DNA of 6,985 nucleotides, from positions 1 through 6,985 of the forward strand of contig CAJAFJ010000119.1 in the NCBI GenBank assembly GCA_903938955.1, read 5' to 3'. Shown here piece by piece: positions 1-4,559 of this stretch. The number at the start of each line of letters is the position of its first letter. Positions within the stretch are counted from its first letter, which is position 1. The position numbers and the translations under genes are program-made. Source of the DNA: an uncultured beta proteobacterium (GTDB taxonomy: Bacteria; Pseudomonadota; Gammaproteobacteria; Burkholderiales; Burkholderiaceae). A model generated the notes under the pieces. The model did no database searches. It was not told the DNA's origin and worked only from the letters and a program-made list of their open reading frames with translations.

Positions 1-434
1 ATGTCGGTGCCATCAACATGGTTGCTGGCCGCAATGCAAGATGACAAGCCGGTCGTCAATGCGTCATAACCCTGCACAGGGAAAGCCATGGCCGCCTCAA
101 GGTCTGCCACACCTGTCAAGCAAGGGTCTGGCAAAGTTCCCGGAACCGCAAGGCTTCCGACATCAGAAAACTCTCCATAGTAGCCAGCCATCTGTATATC
201 TTCGTTTAGCAACTGCATTGCGTAACGTCCATTTTCAATTTGGCGGCTGGATTTCTCAAGTTCTGCCTGGGTGCTGCTTTGTCGTGCGATCAGGGCCGTC
301 AGGCCAGCAAGAAGAATCATCCCGATGGTGATGGACACCATCCACTCGACAAGTGTCATACCGCGTTGATGACGCAAGGCGTGTCGCAAGCGTTGGGGTC
401 TGACTGAAATTGGGGTGAATTTATAGTTATTCAT
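1..434 (-). CDS. pilW: Minor type IV pilin PilW, 3' end missing (runs off the window)
   Basis: This is the N-terminal 144 codons of a PilW-like minor pilin. PilW is a pseudopilin-like subunit thought to join FimT/FimU, PilV, PilX and PilE in a complex that primes pilus assembly at the inner membrane. The frame starts at ATG 434-432 and stays open to base 1. A long basic leader of 25 residues ends in QRG, followed by mature MTLVEWMVSITIGMILLAGL, a hydrophobic helix with Glu at +5 (residue 30). Further on comes NGRYAMQLLNEDIQMAGYYG, the conserved stretch after the PilW N-terminal helix. Two points are unusual: Met instead of Phe at +1, and Trp instead of Leu at +6. The start lies 8 bp past the pilV stop without a clear Shine-Dalgarno, so translational coupling is likely. 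The family call is confident; the missing C-terminus cannot be judged. Confidence 0.88.
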   Translation of the reverse strand, partial: MNNYKFTPISVRPQRLRHALRHQRGMTLVEWMVSITIGMILLAGLTALIARQSSTQAELEKSSRQIENGRYAMQLLNEDIQMAGYYGEFSDVGSLAVPGTLPDPCLTGVADLEAAMAFPVQGYDALTTGLSSCIAASNHVDGTD

Positions 435-442
435 GAAACCGC

Positions 443-1027
443 TCAACTGGATAAATCAACGATCTGTACGGGTAGTGTTATCGCTCTGCGCTGTGCTTCG
501 ACTCCGTATAGGTCTTTCCCGCAAGTCACCATTGCATTCGGTGCTACGGTGGGCCCATTGCCCTGCCAAACAACACTGACTTGGTACACTCCCGCCGCAT
601 CCACACTGATGCAGCCGCGTGCGCCCAGCATAGTGCCGACGTCGACCGAGCCTGTTTTCTCCGCACTGCCCAACAGCAAGCTGTTCCATTCGGTTAAATC
701 GCGAAGGGCCTGTGCTTTTTGAGTGGTAGTGCCCACTGCGCAGGCAGGGGTGAGGGTTGACCCGGTACCCAGATAAGGTGTGCCACTGGTCGTCGTGGTG
801 ATTACATAGCAGGGTGCAGCCTTGCGGTTGGTGTTGATGCGGTTCACCATGTCCTGCAGCACCACCAAGGCCTGTACGCGTTGATAAGATTCCATCTGCG
901 AGCGCTGGCTTTGCATCATCAGACCAACCAATCCCAGCAGTCCCAACATCAAAATGAGCAAGGTAACGAGCACCTCAATCAGACTGGAGCCGCGCTGCGC
1001 AAGCCGGGGCCTGAAGGTCGGACTCAT
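443..1027 (-). CDS. pilV: Minor type IV pilin PilV
   Basis: This encodes a 194-residue minor pilin, inserted in the inner membrane and processed by prepilin peptidase PilD. A basic 13-residue leader ends in QRG, followed by mature SSLIEVLVTLLILMLGLLGL, with Glu at +5 (residue 18) and Ser rather than Phe at +1. The helix continues into GLMMQSQRSQMESYQRVQAL and then VLQDMVNRI, a typical PilV pattern. Several cysteines in the globular part (APC, PAC, GC, TC) could form disulfides in the periplasm. I chose ATG 1027-1025 over an in-frame TTG at 1033: AGGAG at 1039-1035 lies 7 bases before this ATG, and the ATG overlaps the fimT stop as ATGA. The frame closes with TGA at 445-443. It is the third gene of the operon and is most likely co-translated with fimT. 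Confidence 0.88.
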   Translation of the reverse strand: MSPTFRPRLAQRGSSLIEVLVTLLILMLGLLGLVGLMMQSQRSQMESYQRVQALVVLQDMVNRINTNRKAAPCYVITTTTSGTPYLGTGSTLTPACAVGTTTQKAQALRDLTEWNSLLLGSAEKTGSVDVGTMLGARGCISVDAAGVYQVSVVWQGNGPTVAPNAMVTCGKDLYGVEAQRRAITLPVQIVDLSS

Positions 1028-1488
1028 GTGCAATCTCCTGTCGTACTTTTACTGCTTTTTGGCATCCCACTCAGGTCAAAGGCGATGCAGCGCACGCTGC
1101 CGTCCTGTCCTGTGATTTTCATGGTCGCTACTGATGCACTCAGGCGCCCGGTGCTTTGGTAGGTCACGGCTGATGTCGGCCCGCTAAAGGTCACGCCGGT
1201 ATAACTTTGTTGCTTGCTGAGCTCAGTCGTGCCAGTGCTCACTGTCCAACCGTCTTGCCAACCGGTGGCTCCGCTGGATACGGCTGTGATAGTGACATCT
1301 GAATTGCGCTTGATCGCTTCGGAGCGGGCGAAGATGGCCGTCATGGCGAAGTCAGAAGCGGCCGTCTTGACACGCTGACTTGCGATAAAGCTTTTGAATG
1401 AGGGAGTCGCCAGCGCAGCCATCATGGCTGCAAGGGCGACGACAACCATTAGCTCAATGAGCGTAAATCCATGCTGTTTGTATCGCAT
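1024..1488 (-). CDS. fimT: GspH/FimT-family minor pseudopilin
   Basis: This encodes a 154-residue pseudopilin of the FimT/FimU/GspH group, a minor component of the type IV pilus initiation complex. In some bacteria FimT also binds DNA during natural transformation; nothing here shows whether this one does. The leader is very short (MRYKQHG), cut before FTLIELMVVVALAAMMAALA, with Glu at +5. Next comes PSFKSFIASQRVKTAASDFA and then ARSEAIKRNSDVTI, the signature stretch of the GspH domain. The end, RCIAFDLSGMPKSSKSTTGDC, holds two cysteines placed for the C-terminal disulfide usual in the family. I chose ATG 1488-1486 because AAGGAC lies 7 bases upstream; a TTG at 1509 would overlap the pilE stop and lacks such a site. 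The TGA at 1026-1024 overlaps the pilV ATG. Gene naming within the FimT/FimU/GspH group is loose. Confidence 0.88.
   Translation of the reverse strand: MRYKQHGFTLIELMVVVALAAMMAALATPSFKSFIASQRVKTAASDFAMTAIFARSEAIKRNSDVTITAVSSGATGWQDGWTVSTGTTELSKQQSYTGVTFSGPTSAVTYQSTGRLSASVATMKITGQDGSVRCIAFDLSGMPKSSKSTTGDCT
1035..1039 (-). promoter_or_regulatory. Shine-Dalgarno of pilV
   Basis: AGGAG on the minus strand, 7 bases before ATG 1027-1025. It lies inside the end of fimT and decides the pilV start against the upstream TTG. Confidence 0.75.
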
Positions 1489-1495
1489 CAGACAA

Positions 1496-1501
1496 GTCCT
1501 T
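1496..1501 (-). promoter_or_regulatory. Shine-Dalgarno of fimT
   Basis: AAGGAC on the minus strand, 7 bases before ATG 1488-1486. It supports that start over the earlier TTG and overlaps the pilE stop codon region. Confidence 0.7.
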
Positions 1502-1973
1502 ACCAACAATCGGCGGCAGAACTTGCCGTGCCCGATTCAGTTTTTGCGCCAAGCTGGTCAAGAGTCACCGCACTGCACTTGGTATCGTTGCTCAACTGCG
1601 AGCCGATCGGTGTTCCGGTAATGAGATAAGCGGGGGTTCCTGCCAATGCTGTGCAATTGCCGGTAGCCGTGGGCATTGTGCAAGTAACGGTGATGGTGTA
1701 TTTGCTTGAAACGTCTGCTGGTGTCGTCGAATTCAGATCAGCCAATGCGGTGCTGCCACCTGCATAGGTGCGGGCATCCAGCATGTACTGCTCTTGCTTG
1801 TTTGCGACAGAAAACATAAAGCTCTGTGCCGCCGACCGGTTGGCTCTGACGATGTACTGCGTGTATGAAGGGTAGGCCACAGCAGCCAAAATGCCAATGA
1901 TCGCCACCGTGATCATCAATTCAATCAGCGTAAAGCCTGCGTTTTTTGCACGTTTTTTCATATGGTTTTTCAT
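1500..1973 (-). CDS. pilE: Type IV minor pilin PilE
   Basis: This encodes a pilin of 157 residues with the PilE pattern of beta- and gammaproteobacteria. In Pseudomonas aeruginosa, PilE is the minor pilin that links the priming complex to the major pilin. The basic leader ends KRAKNAG, followed by mature [20 protein letters not shown] with Glu at +5, then [20 protein letters not shown] and [12 protein letters not shown], which is close to textbook for COG4968-like PilE proteins. Cysteines near the C-terminus ([14 protein letters not shown] and a terminal DCW) suggest the usual D-region disulfide. Two starts are possible, ATG 1973 or ATG 1961 (MKKRAKN); neither has a good Shine-Dalgarno and the choice changes only the leader. 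It is the first gene of the minor-pilin operon. It could alternatively be named a PilA-like pilin, but its neighbours favour a minor pilin. Confidence 0.87.
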   Translation of the reverse strand: MKNHMKKRAKNAGFTLIELMITVAIIGILAAVAYPSYTQYIVRANRSAAQSFMFSVANKQEQYMLDARTYAGGSTALADLNSTTPADVSSKYTITVTCTMPTATGNCTALAGTPAYLITGTPIGSQLSNDTKCSAVTLDQLGAKTESGTASSAADCW

Positions 1974-2097
1974 TTTTATTTAAAGCGTAACTAAATGCTT
2001 GTTTTTTTGACTATCTCACAGATCGTTTGTGCCGTTTAAATCGACTGACAAGCGGTTGAGCGCGCCTGACAGGTGGCAGGGCTGTTTTCCCTGCGCC
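1974..2097 (-). promoter_or_regulatory. AT-rich leader region of the minor-pilin operon
   Basis: This is a non-coding gap of about 124 bp between the end of the SDR gene and pilE. Positions 1981-2040 contain 20 G/C in 60 bases by hand count, far below the neighbouring genes, so this is the natural place for the pilE promoter. I could not settle on a hexamer pair: TTGTCA occurs on the minus strand, but no TATAAT-like box lies at a good distance, and no sigma-54 box (GG-N10-GC) is evident. It also holds a short hairpin just after the SDR stop, listed separately. Confidence 0.4.
2076..2094 (-). terminator. Weak terminator-like hairpin after the SDR gene
   Basis: GCAGGG and CCCTGC form a perfect 6-bp inverted repeat around a 7-base loop (stem arms 2076-2081 and 2089-2094), starting a few bases past the SDR stop. 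There is no T-run after it on the minus strand, so it is not a standard intrinsic terminator. It may slow polymerase or protect the 3' end of the pgpA-to-SDR transcript. Confidence 0.3.
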
Positions 2098-2817
2098 TTA
2101 CCAAGGCAGCGCCTGCCCATCATGGTTAAAGAAACCACCCGAGTCGTTGGCGCCCAGCCCGTTCAGCACTGTTAGCAAGCGCTGCGCCGCCTTATCGGGC
2201 TGGCGCACCTCCAGCCCGGTTTTGGCAAATGGCGCCGACAAGGCGCTGTGGACCGTGCCGGGGTGCAGGGCCACGCACACCGCCTCCGGCTGGCGCCGCC
2301 GTAACTCAATGGCGGCGGTATGCACCAGTTGGTTCAGGGCGGCCTTGCTGGCGCGGTAGCTGTACCAGCCGCCCAGCCGGTTGTCGCCAATGCTGCCGAC
2401 CTTGGCTGACAGCGTGGCAAACACGGCCTTGCCCTGGCGCGGCAGTAGCGGCAAAAAATGTTTCATTAGCAACGCCGGGCCTATTGCATTGATGGCAAAC
2501 GCCTGTGCCATGTGCACAGGGTCCAGTTGCTGCCAGCTTTTCTCGGGCTGGTGATTCTGGCTGTGCAACATGCCGGTGGCGTCAATCACCAGGCGCAGTT
2601 CCAGCCCCCGCGCCGCAATGTGCTGGGCGCAGGCGGCGATGCTGGTTTCGTCCAGCAAGTCCAGCGCGGGCTGGCTGCTGCGCGATAGCCCTACGACCTG
2701 AGTAAAGTTGGCGTCAAGTTGCAGTTGCTTTAGCAGCGCCGCGCCCAGCCCGCCCGTGGCGCCGATGACCAGCGCCAACCCACCGCCGGGGATCGAGTCC
2801 AGTGGCGCTTGTGTCAT
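2098..2817 (-). CDS. Short-chain dehydrogenase/reductase (SDR), CsgA/C-factor-like
   Basis: This is a 239-residue classical-type SDR, an NAD(P)(H)-dependent oxidoreductase of the cytosol. The Rossmann nucleotide-binding motif GATGGLG is at residues 19-25 after a beta-strand LALVIG. LSRSS at 44-48 ends the second strand; the basic residue there hints at NADP(H) preference. IDATG at 78-82 replaces the usual NNAG, and N110 is the structural Asn (AINAIGPAL). The catalytic YxxxK is Y154-K158 (YSYRASK), with S137 the likely catalytic Ser. The spacing S137 to Y154 is 17 residues rather than about 13, so a small insertion (SIGDNRLGGW) lies between; this is typical of CsgA/C-factor-like SDRs. HPGTVHSALS at 185-194 matches the PG motif. 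The substrate cannot be read from sequence. It is the last gene of the pgpA operon, 8 bp after the NTF2-like gene. Confidence 0.85.
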   Translation of the reverse strand: MTQAPLDSIPGGGLALVIGATGGLGAALLKQLQLDANFTQVVGLSRSSQPALDLLDETSIAACAQHIAARGLELRLVIDATGMLHSQNHQPEKSWQQLDPVHMAQAFAINAIGPALLMKHFLPLLPRQGKAVFATLSAKVGSIGDNRLGGWYSYRASKAALNQLVHTAAIELRRRQPEAVCVALHPGTVHSALSAPFAKTGLEVRQPDKAAQRLLTVLNGLGANDSGGFFNHDGQALPW

Positions 2818-2825
2818 GCCGCCGC

Positions 2826-3314
2826 TTAAGGTTTACCGGCCAGAAATTGCTCCAGCTTGGCGCGGGTTTGCTGGCGCACCTGGCGTTGAAACCAGGGCGT
2901 CCAGCCCAGAATAAAGCCGGGCACGCCCAGTGCCTGCACCGACCAGCGCCAAAAGTTAAACGTGTCTTTGTGCGTGGCAATCAGGCCCTCGGGGGTGAAG
3001 CTGAACTCGGCGTCGACGGCGTTGTCCACCAGGCGGCCGCTGGCCATGAAGCGGTAATGTGCCTCCCAATGGGCGCGCCCGCTGCTGTCGCCCGCCTGGA
3101 TGTCGCTGAAGACGAGTCTCCAATCTGCGCGCCCCTTGGCTTGGGTGGCTTCGCACAGCATCTGCCACATCGCGGCCACTTCTTTACGTCCGCGCAGCGA
3201 AAACGCCGGGTCGTCAAAGGTGGCGTCTTCGGCGTAGCAGCTGGCCATGGTGTCGGCGTCCAGGGCGGCAAAGGCGGTGTAGAGCTTGGTCAGGGTTTGT
3301 TCGTTTTGGTTCAT
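2826..3314 (-). CDS. NTF2/SnoaL-like cone-fold protein
   Basis: This encodes a 162-residue protein of the nuclear transport factor 2-like (SnoaL_2-type) superfamily. These proteins form a small alpha+beta cone with a hydrophobic pocket that either acts as an enzyme (isomerase, cyclase, hydrolase) or binds a ligand. The first helix pair is EQTLTKLYTAFAALDADTMA, followed by the hallmark YAEDATFDDPAFSLRG at 27-42 and then KEVAAMWQML. The later strands AHWEAHYRFM and AEFSFTPEGLIATHKDTFNF complete the curved sheet. The C-terminal tail, GWTPWFQRQVRQQTRAKLEQ, is longer than the minimal fold, amphipathic and basic. I prefer ATG 3314 over an in-frame TTG two codons earlier. The gene lies 14 bp after pncC and 8 bp before the SDR gene. 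Pairing with an SDR suggests, but does not show, a shared small-molecule substrate. Confidence 0.75.
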   Translation of the reverse strand: MNQNEQTLTKLYTAFAALDADTMASCYAEDATFDDPAFSLRGRKEVAAMWQMLCEATQAKGRADWRLVFSDIQAGDSSGRAHWEAHYRFMASGRLVDNAVDAEFSFTPEGLIATHKDTFNFWRWSVQALGVPGFILGWTPWFQRQVRQQTRAKLEQFLAGKP

Positions 3315-3328
3315 GGTCAAGGTCTATG

Positions 3329-3844
3329 TCAATCTAGGGATTCGTTCAGCAGGTCGGCTAATCGGGTAAACGTGTGTTGTACGGTGGCGGCGCGCACGGC
3401 GGCTCGATCGCCGTCAAAGTGCATGCTTTCGGTCACCACCCGGCCCGGTAAGGCAAAGCCAAACCAGACCGTGCCCACCGGTTTTTCGAGGCTGCCGCCG
3501 CTGGGGCCAGCCACGCCGGTCACGGCCACCGCTACTTGCGCTTGAGAGTGGGCCAGTGCGCCCAACACCATGGCCCGCGCCACGGGCTCACTGACTGCGC
3601 CAAAGCGCTGTAGCAAGACGGGTGCTACGCCCAGCATGTCGGTTTTGGCTTCGTTGGCGTAGGTGACAAAGCCGCGTTCAAACCAGTCGCTGGACCCGGC
3701 CAGATCGGTGCAGGCGGCTGAAATCATGCCACCGGTGCAGCTTTCAGCGGCGGCCAGTTTGAAGGCTTTTTTGATCAGTAAATCGGCCACTAGTCTGCGC
3801 TGGGTGGGCATGCGCGGCGCTTGTTCTTGGGGCGATGCGGTCAT
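3329..3844 (-). CDS. pncC: Nicotinamide-nucleotide amidohydrolase PncC (CinA C-terminal family)
   Basis: This encodes a 171-residue stand-alone CinA C-terminal domain. The family hydrolyses nicotinamide mononucleotide to nicotinate mononucleotide plus ammonia, feeding NMN (for example from DNA ligase) back to NAD synthesis in the cytosol. The diagnostic motif AAESCTGGMIS is at residues 32-42. GSSDWFERGFVTYANEAKTDMLG at 50-72 carries the conserved YANEAK segment, and VAVTGVAGPSGGS at 106-118 followed by KPVGTVWFG at 121-129 is the glycine-rich loop. The length matches PncC proteins without the N-terminal COG1058 domain found in full CinA. I start it at ATG 3844-3842, which overlaps the pgpA stop as ATGA. 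There is no Shine-Dalgarno, so it should depend on translation of pgpA. A pgpA-pncC pair is common in proteobacteria. Confidence 0.92.
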   Translation of the reverse strand: MTASPQEQAPRMPTQRRLVADLLIKKAFKLAAAESCTGGMISAACTDLAGSSDWFERGFVTYANEAKTDMLGVAPVLLQRFGAVSEPVARAMVLGALAHSQAQVAVAVTGVAGPSGGSLEKPVGTVWFGFALPGRVVTESMHFDGDRAAVRAATVQHTFTRLADLLNESLD

Positions 3845-4389
3845 TGAAAGAAGCGCCATCCGGCGATCACCAGCAGGGCGCATGCAGCCGCTACAAAGTC
3901 ATCAAGCATGATGCCCAGGCCCGCCTTGCGCCACGCGCCGGGATCGGTGGCGGGGTTGACGCCATGAAACAGCCGATCAGCCCAACCGACCGGGCCGGGC
4001 TTGGCGGCGTCAAAGTAGCGAAACAGTGCAAACGCCAGCAATTGACCGAGCCACCCGGTGGGCGCCACCAGCCACAGCACCAGCCAGAAGGCGGCAATCT
4101 CGTCCCACACTATGCTGCCGGGGTCCAGCACGCGCATGTTTCTGGCGGTAACAGTGCAGGCCCACCAGCCCAGCGGGAGGGAGGCGGCGATCAGCACGGC
4201 CCAGCGGGTGTCGGTCATCGACGGTTGCATCACCACAAAGGCCAGCCAGGCCCACAGCGTGCCCGCGGTGCCGGGCGCCACCGGGCTCAGGCCCGAACCA
4301 AACCCCAGCGCCATGACATGCGCCGGGTGCGCCATCATGAAGCGAAAAGTCGGGCGCACGGGGGATGCCAGTGGGGTGTGGTCAGTCAT
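3841..4389 (-). CDS. pgpA: Phosphatidylglycerophosphatase A
   Basis: This encodes a 182-residue inner-membrane enzyme that removes the terminal phosphate of phosphatidylglycerophosphate to give phosphatidylglycerol. The PgpA blocks are all present. GFGSGLSPVAPGTAGTLWAW is at residues 29-48 and DPGSIVWDEIAAFW at 89-102, containing the conserved D-E pair. FRYFDAAKPGPVGWADR at 123-139 contains the D-x-x-K-P core, and GLGIMLDDFVAA at 157-168 contains the acidic DD. Hydrophobic segments around 45-55, 64-78, 98-122 and 165-178 fit a multi-pass membrane protein. ATG 4389 gives the usual short polar N-terminus before MMAHPAHVMALGFG. Only about 10 bases separate it from a TACAAT box, so the message may be nearly leaderless. 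In many relatives thiL lies directly upstream; here the upstream neighbour is a divergent HD-GYP gene. It is the first gene of a four-gene operon with pncC, the NTF2-like gene and the SDR gene. Confidence 0.94.
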   Translation of the reverse strand: MTDHTPLASPVRPTFRFMMAHPAHVMALGFGSGLSPVAPGTAGTLWAWLAFVVMQPSMTDTRWAVLIAASLPLGWWACTVTARNMRVLDPGSIVWDEIAAFWLVLWLVAPTGWLGQLLAFALFRYFDAAKPGPVGWADRLFHGVNPATDPGAWRKAGLGIMLDDFVAAACALLVIAGWRFFQ

Positions 4390-4399
4390 ATGGACCCGG

Positions 4400-4405
4400 A
4401 TTGTA
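4400..4405 (-). promoter_or_regulatory. Candidate -10 box of the pgpA operon (leaderless or nearly so)
   Basis: TACAAT on the minus strand matches TATAAT at 5 of 6 positions. It is followed by 10 bases and then the pgpA ATG, so a normal start point would leave a 5' leader of only a few bases. No good TTGACA lies 16-18 bases upstream, and no Shine-Dalgarno precedes the ATG. This is inferred from position and likeness only. Confidence 0.45.
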
Positions 4406-4440
4406 GGGTTGCGCTCGCCCGGCGTGCCGGTTCAAGGCGC

Positions 4441-4493
4441 CGATGACGCCGGTTATTCGACTTATAAAATGAGTTAAGTTACCGGCGTCATCG
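4441..4493 (+). repeat. 53-bp palindrome: RNA hairpin or operator ahead of the HD-GYP gene
   Basis: Arms 4441-4453 and 4481-4493 are perfect 13-bp inverted repeats (CGATGACGCCGGT and its complement). The 27-base spacer is also nearly self-complementary when read as plus-strand RNA: 4455-4457 pairs with 4477-4479, and 4459-4465 pairs with 4469-4475, using three G-U pairs. Only U4454/U4480 and C4458/A4476 are unpaired below a 3-base AAA loop, giving 23 of 26 possible pairs. On the minus strand the G-U pairs become A-C mismatches, so the fold is better in a plus-strand transcript, the direction of the downstream gene. No T-run follows. The spacer also contains TATAAAAT, so a promoter flanked by operator half-sites is the competing reading. 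Confidence 0.6.
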
Positions 4494-4559
4494 CCTCAGG
4501 CGCGTTTGCAGGCGTGCTTTATCAATGTGTGTCGCGCCTACGGGCTTCTGGAAAATTAC

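Larger units (their letters stand above)
4390..4559. promoter_or_regulatory. Divergent intergenic region between pgpA and the HD-GYP gene
   Basis: This 170-bp non-coding stretch must contain promoters for both directions. It holds the pgpA -10 candidate (4400-4405), a short CCGG-CGTG-CCGG palindrome (4419-4430) and the 53-bp palindrome (4441-4493). A smaller CGCC-TCA-GGCG hairpin follows at 4492-4502. For the plus strand the only TATAAT-like element is TATAAA at 4463-4468, with no recognisable -35 box. No FliA or sigma-54 box is evident. A minimal start-stop frame (ATG AGT TAA, 4469-4477) lies at the top of the hairpin; I attach no function to it. Confidence 0.5.

Noticed and set aside
41..331. 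A 96-codon plus-strand frame at the left edge
   Set aside because: It is opposite pilW, whose prepilin leader, helix and PilW signature are clear on the minus strand.
1974..2097. A sigma-54 promoter for the pilE operon, by analogy with pilA
   Set aside because: The only GGCAC-like stretch on the minus strand has no GC at the required spacing.
2802..3545. A 247-codon plus-strand frame opposite the NTF2-like and pncC genes
   Set aside because: It crosses two well-supported genes on the other strand and shows no domain, ribosome site or plausible composition.
3835..4446. A 203-codon plus-strand frame opposite pgpA
   Set aside because: The product is low-complexity (Gly, His, Gln, Arg, Pro) and mirrors pgpA, whose motifs are complete.
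4441..4493. The palindrome as an intrinsic terminator or as terminal inverted repeats of a tiny mobile element
   Set aside because: No T-run follows on either side and it lies between divergent genes, where no terminator is needed. No target-site duplication is visible and 53 bp is very short for a MITE.
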